Positions 1-9,207 of a stretch of DNA of 64,000 nt are shown here, piece after piece. The notes under the pieces are model-generated. The model did no database searches and was not told the DNA's origin. It saw only the letters and a list, made by a program, of their open reading frames with translations. A program made the position numbers and the translations under genes. Position 1 is the first letter of the stretch; each line of letters opens with the position of its first letter. This DNA comes from Acidobacteriaceae bacterium TAA 166 (lineage in GTDB: Bacteria; Acidobacteriota; Terriglobia; Terriglobales; Acidobacteriaceae), in contig ATWD01000001.1 of the NCBI GenBank assembly GCA_000421065.1, positions 2,472,001-2,536,000 on the forward strand, written 5' to 3'.

Positions 1-1
1 G

Positions 2-538
2 GTCGTCACGATCTATGCGGATGCCTACTCCGACGACGATCCCAACCCCATCTCCGCCCCGCGCCGCGCGGTGTGGAACCCTGGCATCTACTTCGCACGC
101 CTGCCCTGGCTGCCGCACATGGACCTGCGCGTGGAAGCAGTCAGCTCGCAGGGCCTCGCGACCGACTTCGGGGGCCAGCACTTCTTCCAGAACAATCAAT
201 ACATCGACAGCAACACCCAGAAGGGCTTCCTGCTGGGCAATGCGATCGGCCGCGACGCCCGCGCCATTGAAGGCCGGACCGGATACTGGTTCTCCTCGAG
301 GACGCGCGTCGAGGGCGGCTATCGCCAGAACAAGGGAAGCAATCTCTTCCTGCCGGGAGGGGCGACGATCAGCGACGGCTTCATCAATGGATCGTTCGCG
401 ATCAACCGCCACTGGACGGCCCAGGTCTTTACCCAATACGAACGATTCTGGATTCCGTCGTATCTTCCCGGACCGCAACACAACACCAGCGGATGGTTCC
501 AGCTGACATGGAATCCCGTGCTAAACGTGAAGAAGTAA
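2..538 (+). CDS. Capsule assembly Wzi-like outer-membrane protein, 3' part
   Basis: The reading frame is open from base 2, so the 5' part lies outside the window; 178 residues are visible. The visible part is rich in alternating aromatic and polar stretches (YWFSSRTRVEGGYRQ, WTAQVFTQYERFW) and ends in a TWNP motif, as expected for the last strands of an outer-membrane beta-barrel. It resembles the C-terminal part of the Wzi capsule-attachment family that is common in acidobacterial polysaccharide loci. That family binds or helps surface-anchor exported polysaccharide, which fits the glycosyltransferase genes downstream. The family assignment is by pattern recognition and needs a profile search; another outer-membrane barrel is the alternative. 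Confidence 0.6.
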   Translation, partial: VVTIYADAYSDDDPNPISAPRRAVWNPGIYFARLPWLPHMDLRVEAVSSQGLATDFGGQHFFQNNQYIDSNTQKGFLLGNAIGRDARAIEGRTGYWFSSRTRVEGGYRQNKGSNLFLPGGATISDGFINGSFAINRHWTAQVFTQYERFWIPSYLPGPQHNTSGWFQLTWNPVLNVKK

Positions 539-550
539 AAGAGAAAGACG

Positions 551-576
551 AGCGCTGCCCGCGCGGGCGGCAGTCC
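551..576. repeat. Palindromic intergenic element, short form (copy 1)
   Basis: A short GC-rich dyad (CTGCC...GGCAG around CGCGCGGG) 12 bases after the stop of the Wzi-like gene. It has the same GCGCTGCC/CGCGCGGGC core as the other copies in the window. It may act as the 3' end of the upstream transcript. Confidence 0.55.
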
Positions 577-656
577 ACAAGCCTCTTCTCTTCTAAAAAC
601 ACCAGGAAGAGCTTTTGGCGAAAGACCCCTGCAGCAGATAACCTTCTAGATATATT

Positions 657-2297
657 ATGTTTCGATCTTTTTTCCTGTCTCTCTGCATCATCGGCATTGC
701 TTCTGTTTCCCTAGGGCAGCAACACCATCACCACGGCGGCGAGGGCGTTCCGGACGAGGCCCTCGCAAAGCTCGGCACAGTCCACTTCCCGATCTCATGC
801 AATCCGTCGGTTCAGGCTCCGTTTGAGCGTGGCATCGCCATGCTTCATTCGTTCTGGTACGAAGAAGCCCGCAACCAGTTCGCCTCCGTCGCCCACTCCG
901 ACCCTTCCTGTGCGATGGCGCAGTGGGGACTCGCCATGACAGAGTGGCGACCCTTCTGGGATGGCATGCCGGACGATCGACGCAAGGCGGGTGTGGAGGA
1001 GATCGATCAAGCGACATCTCTCTCTCCCAAGACCGATCGCGAGCGCCGCTATGTCGCCGCATTGAGCGCCTACCTGCACGCAAACCCGAATGAAAATGCC
1101 CGGGCCGTGGGCAGGTACGCAGCGGCCATGGGAGATCTGCGCCAGGCATATCCCGACGATGTCGAAGCTCTCGCCTTCTACGGCCTCGGACTCTCCTCGG
1201 CAGCCCTTCTGGATATGCAGGATCCCATCGCAGCCGACCGCCGGGCGCTGGCCGTATTGATGCCCGGCTTTCAGGCTCACCCGGACCACCCTGGATTCGC
1301 GCACTACATCATCCACACCTGCGATAACCCGCAGCTCGCTCGAGAGGCCTTGCCAGCCGCTGAAAAGTATGCGGCCATCGCACCCGCCTCCGCGCATGCG
1401 CTTCATATGCCCGGCCACATCTTCGCCCGGCTTGGCATGTGGAAGGAAGACATCGCGGCGAACCTGGATTCTGTGAACGCCTCGGAGCTAGCCGCGAAAG
1501 ACCATCTCGACGGAGTCGCGCACGAGATGCACGCATATGAGTTTCTGCTCTACGCCTATCTGCAGGAGGGTGAGGACGCGCGGGCTCGGAAGATCTACGA
1601 GTATACGGACCCCATGATTCAACATCTGGCGTCCATTCCCGGCATCCAGAAGGACGGCATGTATATGTTCACCTCGTACATGCAGGCAGAGTTCCCCTCG
1701 ATCTATCATCTGGAGCGCCACGAGTGGAAGGACGTGCTGGCGATTCCAGAGCCGGAGCATCCGCTGGTTTCATCGACCTACTTCCTTCTCTGGGCGCAGG
1801 CCATCGCTGCCGGCCATCTGCGGGACGCAGATGCCACCGATCGGGCTGTAGCGAGGGCCCAGTCGATCTATAAATCGGTCGAAGCGGAGGGTTCTCCCAT
1901 CTCGGCCGAGATTCATGCGACGTTTACGACCATGCAGGCGTGGCAGAGCTACGCGCACCACAGGGATACGGATGCGCTTGCGAAGATCTCCGCAGCCGCG
2001 GACGAGCAGGATCGGGTGGGACAGGCGGAGGTCGATATCCCGGCGCGCGAGATGTACGCCGATATGCTGCTCGCCATGGATCGGCCGGCCGAGGCGCTGG
2101 CCCAGTACGAGACGGACTTGAAGCTGAGCCCCAACCGTTTTAATGGCCTCGCTTATGGTGCCCAGGCAGCGGACCGCGCGGGTCGAACGGAGGATGCGAG
2201 CCGACTCTATCGTCAGCTTCTGCAGACCACGAACGGCGGGAGCGACTCTCAGCGGGAGGAGATGGTGAAGGCGAAGGCGTTTCTCCACTCCTCTTAG
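657..2297 (+). CDS. Secreted tetratricopeptide-repeat protein
   Basis: The 546-residue protein starts with a signal peptide (residues 1-20, cleavage near SLG-QQ), followed directly by a His cluster (QQHHHHGGEG). The rest is alpha-helical with TPR-like periodicity: 'FERGIAMLHSFWYEEARNQF' and 'CAMAQWGLAMTEW' near the N-terminus, and a regular TPR pair near the C-terminus (DMLLAMDRPAEALAQYETDL...NRFNGLAYGAQAADRAGRTEDA). TPRs mediate protein-protein contact; no catalytic motif is visible. The His cluster after the cleavage site might bind metal. The partner is unknown. It lies between the Wzi-like gene and a long palindromic element. Confidence 0.75.
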   Translation: MFRSFFLSLCIIGIASVSLGQQHHHHGGEGVPDEALAKLGTVHFPISCNPSVQAPFERGIAMLHSFWYEEARNQFASVAHSDPSCAMAQWGLAMTEWRPFWDGMPDDRRKAGVEEIDQATSLSPKTDRERRYVAALSAYLHANPNENARAVGRYAAAMGDLRQAYPDDVEALAFYGLGLSSAALLDMQDPIAADRRALAVLMPGFQAHPDHPGFAHYIIHTCDNPQLAREALPAAEKYAAIAPASAHALHMPGHIFARLGMWKEDIAANLDSVNASELAAKDHLDGVAHEMHAYEFLLYAYLQEGEDARARKIYEYTDPMIQHLASIPGIQKDGMYMFTSYMQAEFPSIYHLERHEWKDVLAIPEPEHPLVSSTYFLLWAQAIAAGHLRDADATDRAVARAQSIYKSVEAEGSPISAEIHATFTTMQAWQSYAHHRDTDALAKISAAADEQDRVGQAEVDIPAREMYADMLLAMDRPAEALAQYETDLKLSPNRFNGLAYGAQAADRAGRTEDASRLYRQLLQTTNGGSDSQREEMVKAKAFLHSS

Positions 2298-2307
2298 GTC
2301 GACGACG

Positions 2308-2478
2308 ATGGTCGGCTGGGCTGTCCTACGCGGACAGCGCCCACTTCGTGGGTGGTGTCCGCCCTTTGGGGTGGAGCTCCCGTTAACCGCTGGAAAGATC
2401 TTTGCGCCGACCCGCGGGAGGCCCGCGCCGAAGCCGGTATACACGTCGCGCAGGGCTCCCGCGCGGCAGCGCATGTCT
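2308..2478 (-). repeat. Palindromic intergenic element, long form (copy 2)
   Basis: Long copy in reverse orientation between the convergent TPR and methyltransferase genes. The minus strand reads GTATACCGGCTTCGG...GGCGCAAAGATCTTT...CCACGAAGTGGG, matching the inner part of copies at 14.3 and 45.7 kb; the right end carries CCGCGCGGCAGCGC. The rest of the 2298-2805 gap holds a small hairpin (ATGCAC/GTGCAT, 2500-2517) beside a run of A on the plus strand, and no gene I would defend. Confidence 0.6.
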
Positions 2479-2805
2479 TCAACAAAAAAATACATATCCA
2501 TGCACAAAACCGTGCATTCCCAAGTTCATGTACCCGATCGTTGCGCTCGTGACCGCAGGGGATCTTCACTTCTCCGACGCCGAACGTAACGCTGTCGTGC
2601 AACAGCTTCCGCTCACCCCGCAGTTCAAGTGGACGTTCTGTAGGCATTTTTACAAGGGAATCCCGCACAAGTCCGGGACGACCTTCAGCGATGTGTCAGG
2701 TGTATTGACCAACAAGATCTAACTTCAGGCGAGGATTGTTTTTGCCAGATACTCCACACCTCACCGTGGCCAGGTTGATATGGTGAGCCGAATGGTTGTG
2801 ATGGT

Positions 2806-3573
2806 TCAAGGCCATCGCGCAGTGACCAGTGGTTGGTAGAAGCCGGTCTGCGAGGGCGTTCTCCAACGAATCTCTCTGAAGCCCGCGGAAGCGAGAGCAT
2901 CATCAAGCTCACTCCTCAGCAGGCATCGGTAATGGGAGAGGTAGTGGCGGGTCGCCCACTCGGCCCCGCTCTGCACCGTGATGAAGAGGTGCAGCGTGTA
3001 CTCGGTTTCGCTCGTCCACTCCCACACCTGGTGGATGATCCGTTGCACGCCTGGTCCACCGTGGAACATCGGCTGCTGCATGGTGGGTCTTTGCTGGATG
3101 AGCGCGTCGTAGTCCCGCGTACTCGCCAGGAAGAGTCCGCCTGGACGCAGCCGCGAACCGACAGCTTCGAGGGCAAGCTTCAAATCGCAGGAGGATAGAT
3201 GCGGCAGAGCGTTGTCGATCGCGATTACAGCATCGAAGTCACGATCTGTAAGCTCCGCGAGCGAGGTCATGTCGGAGACATGGAACTCGATCTTCAGATC
3301 GCGAATTTCAGCTTCGCGTCTGGCGCGCAGCACCGCCGATTCACTCAAATCGGAGGCAACCATGCGATGGCCGAGCGCGGCGAGTCCAAGGGCCTGCGTC
3401 CCGATTCCGCAGGCGCAGTCGAAAATCCTGAGCGGCGAATGGGATGGAAGCTCGGAGGAGAGGATGTTACTCAGAACCCGGGCCTGCCGCTCGATCGAAA
3501 CGTTCCAGTCAGGAAAGATAAGGTGGTAGTCATCCGCAAGCGAGTTGTAGAAGTCTCGGATCTCGTCGGGCAC
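2806..3573 (-). CDS. Class I SAM-dependent methyltransferase
   Basis: The 255-residue protein has a Rossmann methyltransferase fold: motif I is FDCACGIGTQALGLA (residues about 49-63), followed by an acidic residue at the end of strand 2 (VASDLSESAV) and DFDAVIAIDNALPHL as motif IV. The GTG start has a good Shine-Dalgarno (GAGGAGG about 7 nt upstream). It is the last gene of a minus-strand run behind the GT2 gene (32 nt gap) and the radical SAM gene, so modification of a glycan or lipid-linked intermediate is a reasonable inference. The substrate cannot be read from the sequence. Confidence 0.8.
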   Translation of the reverse strand: MPDEIRDFYNSLADDYHLIFPDWNVSIERQARVLSNILSSELPSHSPLRIFDCACGIGTQALGLAALGHRMVASDLSESAVLRARREAEIRDLKIEFHVSDMTSLAELTDRDFDAVIAIDNALPHLSSCDLKLALEAVGSRLRPGGLFLASTRDYDALIQQRPTMQQPMFHGGPGVQRIIHQVWEWTSETEYTLHLFITVQSGAEWATRHYLSHYRCLLRSELDDALASAGFREIRWRTPSQTGFYQPLVTARWP

Positions 3574-3605
3574 AAGCGCCTCCTCGAGAATAGGAACAAA
3601 CGGAT

Positions 3606-4673
3606 CTATCGCACGGGCAACGCCTTCTTGCCGCTCGAGGCGGAGCGGGAGGCATTGAGCGTGCCTGCGGCGACTCCGAGGAACTGCGCACAGGAGCGTG
3701 CCGCGAGCAGCAGCGGCGACAGGATGCCGACGGCGGGATCTTTCTTGAGAGCGCGCAAAGCGAAGGGCACAGTGCTTAGAAAAAATGCTCCCACAACGAT
3801 TGCCGATGCGGAGATGCGGGGCCGCAGGATCAGATCAAAGACGATCGCAGCCACAAGCGCAGGAGCGAAGAGCAGCTGCAGCTTCATGACCTGCGGGGTG
3901 TGGCTGTCCTTTACTCCCTTGCCGGGGTTCTTCTTCACCGCCAGCATGCGCCAGAAGGCGAACTTGTACTTCTTCTTGAGGTAGCTCGAAAAGGTAGCCG
4001 GGTGAGTGTGATAGACGATGGCCTCCGAGATGAAGATCATCTTCCATCCCCGCGCCGACATGCGATACGAGAGCTCGATATCCTCGGCGCAGGCCACCGG
4101 GAAGCTCATATCGTAGCCGTCCATCTCCTGGAAGCGGTCGCGGATGAATCCGGCCGAGTAGGTGTCGATGAAGTCGATTGAAGGCGCACCGGCCATCAGG
4201 CGGTACTTGTCCTCGTACTCGATCTGGACGAAGCGGGCGGCGAGGCTCTTCTGGTGCGTGCGATAGATGCCCTTGGCGCCGACAACGGTGGGCGAGTCGA
4301 AGCAGGCGAGCATGGCGTCGAGCCAGTCGGGCATGGGGACGCAGTCGTCGTCGGTGAAGAGCAGGATGCGCCCGCGGGCCTCGCGCGCGCCGCGGTTGCG
4401 GGCCGAGGCGGGGCCGGCGTTGGCCTGCGAGATGAGACGGACTCCGGCGTAACGGGAGACGACCTGCACGGTCTCGTCCTTCGAGCCGTCGTCGATGACG
4501 ACGATCTCTACCTCGCGTCCTCGAGCCTGGTTGGCTGCAATCTGAGGTAGAAGAGCGTCGAGGCAGTTGCCGATGCGCTTCGCACCGTTATACGTGGGAA
4601 TAAGGATCGACGCCGACAGGGAGTTGGTCTCACCTGCCGGCGTCGTCTGCTGCGTCTGGTTGGAGTCGGGCAT
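3606..4673 (-). CDS. Glycosyltransferase family 2 with C-terminal membrane segment
   Basis: I place the start at the ATG at 4673 (MPDSN); a longer open frame to 4988 only overlaps the upstream gene. The 355-residue protein has a GT-A fold: IPTYNGAKRIGNCLDALL, VIDDGSKDET, the DXD-type LFTDDDCVPMPDW and the acceptor-site AEDIELSYRM. One or two hydrophobic helices near the C-terminus (LLFAPALVAAIVFDLIL, IVVGAFFLSTVPFAL) suggest membrane association. It transfers a nucleotide-activated sugar, most likely in exopolysaccharide assembly. It is co-directional with the radical SAM gene 35 nt upstream and the methyltransferase downstream. Confidence 0.85.
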   Translation of the reverse strand: MPDSNQTQQTTPAGETNSLSASILIPTYNGAKRIGNCLDALLPQIAANQARGREVEIVVIDDGSKDETVQVVSRYAGVRLISQANAGPASARNRGAREARGRILLFTDDDCVPMPDWLDAMLACFDSPTVVGAKGIYRTHQKSLAARFVQIEYEDKYRLMAGAPSIDFIDTYSAGFIRDRFQEMDGYDMSFPVACAEDIELSYRMSARGWKMIFISEAIVYHTHPATFSSYLKKKYKFAFWRMLAVKKNPGKGVKDSHTPQVMKLQLLFAPALVAAIVFDLILRPRISASAIVVGAFFLSTVPFALRALKKDPAVGILSPLLLAARSCAQFLGVAAGTLNASRSASSGKKALPVR

Positions 4674-4708
4674 CAAGAGGCTGGGCTCGAAGGTCTGGCT
4701 CAAAAGAA

Positions 4709-6244
4709 CTAGGCGGTCGCGCCTTGCGGCTTGCCGGGCACCTTGCCCGGGGCCTGGGTCTTGTCGTGCTGGCTGCCCTTGATCAGGTACTTCGAGAGCG
4801 TGAGGAAGCCCTTGACGTTGCGCTGCAGCTCGCGGCGGTCCGTTAGCGACTGCTTGAGCTTGTAGGTCAGGTACGAGGGCGCGAGGTAGAAGCTGCGGCG
4901 GGCGCGGTCGCAGAAGCTGACCAGCTCCTCGTGCGTGATATTGGGCAGGGTCACAACGGAGTTGTGCAGGCCGTCCTTGGTGAGCCACGCTCCCCAGTCT
5001 TCGATCTGGATGTACTCGCGCTTCTTGGCCTCCTGGTAGGCGACCGTGCCGGGGTAGACCATGATGGGGAAGAACTGCGCAGTGTCGGGGCGGAGCTTTT
5101 TGGCGAAGTCGAGGGTCTTCTCCATACTCTGCGGAGTCTCGTTCAGGTTGCCGACCATGAAGCAGCCGTGCACCATGATTCCGGCGTCTTGGCAGCGGCG
5201 GACGAACTTGTGCGCCTCTTCGTGGTACTTGGCGTCGCGGCGGTCGTCGTTGTTCTTCTTCATGCCGTTGATCACCTCGACGTCGCCGGACTCAAAGCCG
5301 ACGCAGAAGAGACGGGCACCGGCCTTGTGCAGCACGGAGAGGAACTCGACATCGGCGCCGATGTCGGCGCGGCAGTTGGCGTCGAAGGGAAGCTTGTTGC
5401 CGCGGCGGATCAACTCGTTGGCGAGCTCCATCGTGCGAGGCTTGGAGACGATGAAGGTGTCGTCCTCGAGCATGACCGTCTTGATCTCGGGCATCTCCTT
5501 GGCGACGTACTCGAACTCGTCGGCAACGTTCGCCACCGAGCGGTAGCGCATGGTGTGGCCACTGAAGGTCTGCGGATAGACGCAGAAGGAGCAGTGATAG
5601 GGGCAGCCTCGGCTGGTGTCGAAGACGACCAGGGGCCAGAGGGAGTGGCCGTAAAAATAATCCGGCGTATGCAGAAAGCGCTTGTAGACCTCGGAGACAA
5701 AGGGCAGCTCGTCGAGGTTTTTGATGGCCTCGCGCTGCTTGTTGCTGACGATCTCGCCGGTGGACTTGCGCCAGACCAGGCCATCGACGGCGGAGAGATC
5801 GGCACCGCTCTCCTTGGCGGAGAGCCAGTCGCGCACGGTGTACTCGTACTCGCGGATGGCGACGGCCTCGAGCGCGTTCGACATAGCGATGGTCTCGCGA
5901 GGAAGCGAGGAGACGTGACGGCCGACCATCAGGGTGTGGACGTTCGGGTGCGCTGCCTTGATGGCCTCGATGACGCTGACGTCGTTTAAAATGCTGGGCG
6001 TGGAGGTATCGCAGACCACAGCCTGGATATTCTTCGCCTCAATGCGGTCGATCACCGACTTCACCGAAAAGTTTCCCGCGGGAGCGTCAACCAGATCGAC
6101 CTCGTGCCCGTTCTGGATGGCGACGCCGGCGGCTGTCGCGAGCCACTTCGGGTAATAAAGGGTGCCGCTCTTGGTGACAGCGGGGCTGCGCTGCTCGCGC
6201 GAAAACCGGGGGTGGAAGGGCGGATTTAAAAACAGAACACGCAT
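4709..6244 (-). CDS. B12-binding-domain radical SAM protein
   Basis: The 511-residue protein has an N-terminal cobalamin-binding-like Rossmann domain (residues 1-145, starting MRVLFLNPPF; no DXHXXG base-off motif is evident) and a radical SAM core with the [4Fe-4S] ligands C214, C218 and C221 in SRGCPYHCSFC. Similar architectures include the hopanoid-associated HpnJ group and various methyl-transferring enzymes. No hopanoid genes are nearby; the neighbours are glycosyltransferases and a methyltransferase, so a role in glycan or lipid-carrier modification is inferred. The C-terminus is basic and Pro/Gln-rich. It is the first gene of the run and a plausible promoter lies upstream. Confidence 0.8.
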   Translation of the reverse strand: MRVLFLNPPFHPRFSREQRSPAVTKSGTLYYPKWLATAAGVAIQNGHEVDLVDAPAGNFSVKSVIDRIEAKNIQAVVCDTSTPSILNDVSVIEAIKAAHPNVHTLMVGRHVSSLPRETIAMSNALEAVAIREYEYTVRDWLSAKESGADLSAVDGLVWRKSTGEIVSNKQREAIKNLDELPFVSEVYKRFLHTPDYFYGHSLWPLVVFDTSRGCPYHCSFCVYPQTFSGHTMRYRSVANVADEFEYVAKEMPEIKTVMLEDDTFIVSKPRTMELANELIRRGNKLPFDANCRADIGADVEFLSVLHKAGARLFCVGFESGDVEVINGMKKNNDDRRDAKYHEEAHKFVRRCQDAGIMVHGCFMVGNLNETPQSMEKTLDFAKKLRPDTAQFFPIMVYPGTVAYQEAKKREYIQIEDWGAWLTKDGLHNSVVTLPNITHEELVSFCDRARRSFYLAPSYLTYKLKQSLTDRRELQRNVKGFLTLSKYLIKGSQHDKTQAPGKVPGKPQGATA

Positions 6245-6323
6245 TAAGGGAGAAGCCTCCAGCTGGACGTTATTTTAGCATAGCGATGAAATCTCCAACT
6301 TTAGACGGAGTCCGGAAGTACCT

Positions 6324-6353
6324 ATAATAAAATGAGATACAGCGGGTTCCCAA
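6324..6353 (-). promoter_or_regulatory. Candidate promoter of the radical SAM-GT2-methyltransferase run
   Basis: On the minus strand TTGGGA (6348-6353) and TATTAT (6324-6329) are separated by 18 nt, about 80 nt upstream of the radical SAM start codon. This lies in an AT-rich gap following the GT9 gene. It is a sequence-pattern call only. Confidence 0.35.
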
Positions 6354-6444
6354 GTTGGTAACGGCCTTCTTTCCTCAAAATCTACGATTTGGCAAGAGAA
6401 ACCGGCAAGAACTAACCGACAGATGAGGGAGAGGTTACGTTGTT

Positions 6445-7554
6445 TCACGAAGACAGGTTTACGAGCCCTGCGCTTCCACTCCGTGAAGTTCCTTCCGGAC
6501 AGACGACTCTCCAGGGCTTCCGCTCTCCACGCTCTCGTTCCTCCAGAAGCTGGTCTAACTCGCGAAGAACCAGAGCTGGGGTGACCTGGTGCATACAGCC
6601 GTTGAAGGTGCAGGGAGCGAAGTCGCGGCCATCGTAGCAGGGCCGGCACGCGAACCCTTGCCCGCCCCAGATGCCGACGACGGAAGGGCGCCGGGGGACA
6701 CGGGTCGCCGGATCCGTCGGTCCGAAGATGCCGACGATGGAGGTGGTGCTCAGTCCGGCCAGATGAAGCGGGCCCGTGTCGTGAGTGATCACAGCATCAC
6801 AGGTATCGCAGGCGACGATCACTTCGGGCAACGTGAAAGAGCCGATTGCGTCCTGAACCGCAAGACCTTCAAAGTGGGGCCCGATCCAGGCATCCTCCGG
6901 TCCTCCGAGCAGAACGATCTCCCACCCCCGCTCAAGGAGCTGTTTTACGAGAAGCACGTACGCCTCAATCGGCCAGCGCCGAAGAGTCTGCTGCCCCAGG
7001 ACGTTGCTCGTGCCGCCTGGAAAGAGGCCAATGCGCCGGGTTCCTTCCGGCTTACTCCATGGAGAAGGGGGCAGAAGATCCGGACGCACGGGAGAACGAC
7101 TCGATTGCCGGTACCCGTCTTCTTCGCCAAGCAGCACACGGGCGTATTCATCGACGTGGTGACGTCCGGCCAAAAGAGCATTTTCGCGGGACTGCCGGGA
7201 AAGAACGAGCTTGCGTTTGGATCGTACAGGCGCCGCCAGAAGGCGAAATCGGCTGTCATAGTAGAGCGTGGCGCAAAGATCGAATCGGCGCGGGATGACC
7301 TTGCGCCAGAGATCGGCGATCCCTCGGAGACGATCCGACGTGCTTCCGACCAGAATGGCCTTGTCGTCGACCGGGAGGACATCGATCCACGAATAGCACT
7401 TCAGCAGAGGAAAGGCGGCCCGACCAGCGGCCCAATGGATCGCATAGCCCTGATCGTGGAGAGCCTTCACGGCGGGAATCGCCATGATCACGTCCCCGAT
7501 CTGGCCAAATTTCAAGATGAGCGCGTCAGAATCCGGGCTCGAGGAAGGGATCAC
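6445..7554 (-). CDS. Glycosyltransferase family 9 (heptosyltransferase-like)
   Basis: The 369-residue protein begins after a GTG start with ILKFGQIGDVIMAIPAVKAL, the N-terminal glycine-rich strand typical of ADP-heptose:LPS heptosyltransferases. The C-terminal half carries the donor-binding pattern THDTGPLHLAGLSTTSIVGIF and FGPTDP, followed by a Cys-rich stretch (CRPCYDGRDFAPCTFNGCM) seen in some acidobacterial GT9 proteins. It is a GT-B enzyme acting at the cytoplasmic face of the inner membrane. The acceptor is unknown; the context of polymerase and chain-length genes suggests surface polysaccharide or LPS core. Confidence 0.85.
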   Translation of the reverse strand: MIPSSSPDSDALILKFGQIGDVIMAIPAVKALHDQGYAIHWAAGRAAFPLLKCYSWIDVLPVDDKAILVGSTSDRLRGIADLWRKVIPRRFDLCATLYYDSRFRLLAAPVRSKRKLVLSRQSRENALLAGRHHVDEYARVLLGEEDGYRQSSRSPVRPDLLPPSPWSKPEGTRRIGLFPGGTSNVLGQQTLRRWPIEAYVLLVKQLLERGWEIVLLGGPEDAWIGPHFEGLAVQDAIGSFTLPEVIVACDTCDAVITHDTGPLHLAGLSTTSIVGIFGPTDPATRVPRRPSVVGIWGGQGFACRPCYDGRDFAPCTFNGCMHQVTPALVLRELDQLLEERERGERKPWRVVCPEGTSRSGSAGLVNLSS

Positions 7555-7681
7555 TTGGGTGTCGTCCTTAGAATTATCGCGCCGTCAAACGGGAGACCGA
7601 TAAAGGCTGTCTTCCAGTTAAGTTCAATCCACGAAGGAACCTTCCGAAAGATGAATTGATTTGACGTCGCACAGGAGGACT

Positions 7682-9022
7682 TCACAGTTCCATCGCTTTC
7701 GCCGCAGCGGGGCGCCACAGAAGGAGATGTGCGATCTGGAGGCAAAGCCAGGAGAAGAGGTAGAGACCCGCGAGGACGTAGAGACCGGAAAAATTTGAGC
7801 TCACCGAAAATACTCCTGCGATTCCCAGCATCGAGGTATAAGCAAACGCCTTCATCATCGAAGGATGAGAGGACGCAAACTCTCTTTTCACTTCGGTGTC
7901 CACCTTACGAACAAGGAAGCCCACAATAATTCCGACGACAAGGACTCCTGGAATGCTGAAATTCAAAAAGCTTTCGCCAAAAATTCCAGGGCGAAGGCCT
8001 GGGTGCACGTGAGGATCAAATCCAACCGTGATCGCCGTTCTTGCTCCTAAACCCCAATTATCGCGAAAGGTGGAGGCAAATCTTGGAACAAACGAGGTCA
8101 CGGCTGCCAGATATGTCTTCCCCATCCAGAAGTTCTTATCCCACAGAGCATAGACCCAGGCAAAATCGCGAAGATCGGAGAAGTTGTTCCCATAAAGCAG
8201 CAGAGCGGCCAGGACCTCGAAAAAGCTCCATAGCGAATATTCGCCAGACCGCACGCTTCCAAGGTAGAGCCCAACGAGAAGGATCATTCCGAAGATCCCG
8301 ATCAATTTGACGAGATTGATCTCGCTTCTGCGCTGAATGAGATAGCAAAGAGAGACATTGAAAAAAATCGCGAGGATATTGCTTCTGGCGCCAAAAAATA
8401 AAAGCCCAACACTAAGCAGGAGGGTGCACCGCAAAAGAGCTTTTTCCTTGGTATCGAAGTATCGGGCAAGGGCGTGGGAAGCGATAAAGATGGAGTATCC
8501 GGAGATCAACAAGGCAACAGGTCGCAAGGCCGGATTAGCGAAGGTGTACTGCCTGAGGTCAAAACCAAAGCCATTATGCGCAAAATAAAAACTCAGCAAC
8601 AAGGCCTGGAGCATGAAGCAGAAGAGGCATTGGAAGACCAGGACGGCCGTTGACGACATCACCATCATGGAGCATTCAGGCACGATATTGAAGAGTCTTA
8701 TCGATAGCTTGCGGGCTCCAAGGCCTGATCGGATACGCCAAAGAAAACCACCTCCGAACAAAGCAAAGTACCCCACAAGAGAGATCAAGAAGATCTTCGG
8801 CAGCGCAAAAACAACCGCAGAAAAATCCTGGCCGAGAACCGGATAATTCAATTCGCTTCTGGAGAAGGGGAGCATCAGCATGTTCGGTATTACGCAGGCG
8901 AACATAAGGTTCGTATGCCAGAAGTCGATTCGATATCCCCGCCTATAGCAATTCCAGTAATAAGAGATTGCAAATGTCGCCAGCGCGAAGACATCAAGCA
9001 GATAGAGAAGATTCCATGACAT
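7682..9022 (-). CDS. O-antigen/oligosaccharide polymerase-like membrane protein (Wzy-type)
   Basis: The 446-residue protein is almost entirely hydrophobic segments (about 10-12 predicted helices) with a large polar loop around residues 300-360 (RFASTFRDNWGLGARTAITVGFDPHVHPG). This topology, with the long periplasmic loop in the C-terminal half and the position beside a chain-length gene, matches Wzy polymerases, which are poorly conserved in sequence. The DNA is visibly richer in A/T than its neighbours, as is usual for horizontally exchanged wzy genes. It is divergent from the Wzz-like gene. Confidence 0.65.
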   Translation of the reverse strand: MSWNLLYLLDVFALATFAISYYWNCYRRGYRIDFWHTNLMFACVIPNMLMLPFSRSELNYPVLGQDFSAVVFALPKIFLISLVGYFALFGGGFLWRIRSGLGARKLSIRLFNIVPECSMMVMSSTAVLVFQCLFCFMLQALLLSFYFAHNGFGFDLRQYTFANPALRPVALLISGYSIFIASHALARYFDTKEKALLRCTLLLSVGLLFFGARSNILAIFFNVSLCYLIQRRSEINLVKLIGIFGMILLVGLYLGSVRSGEYSLWSFFEVLAALLLYGNNFSDLRDFAWVYALWDKNFWMGKTYLAAVTSFVPRFASTFRDNWGLGARTAITVGFDPHVHPGLRPGIFGESFLNFSIPGVLVVGIIVGFLVRKVDTEVKREFASSHPSMMKAFAYTSMLGIAGVFSVSSNFSGLYVLAGLYLFSWLCLQIAHLLLWRPAAAKAMEL

Positions 9023-9207
9023 TCGCTCTCATCCTGTCCCTATTTTATGAATTGATCGAGGCACATGTGCGACTATCATCTCTTCAATTCTAGCTTCGTT
9101 GATCTCCAACAGCGTTCGTTCCGACCGTTTTCCATCAGGGCGCGCCGCCTCCCAATGGCTGCCTTGCGCCCTATCTATGAGTCAAATTCGTATGAGAACA
9201 TATCACT

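Noticed and set aside
2528..2722. A 64-codon open frame (plus) and an antisense frame (2294-2668 minus) that both look somewhat protein-like
   Set aside because: No ribosome site, no recognised family, and both strands look equally coding, as is common in GC-rich DNA.
4931..5989. Long antisense open frame over the radical SAM gene
   Set aside because: The composition (V, D, G, L only) is that of a codon-shadow; the radical SAM protein on the other strand is clearly real.
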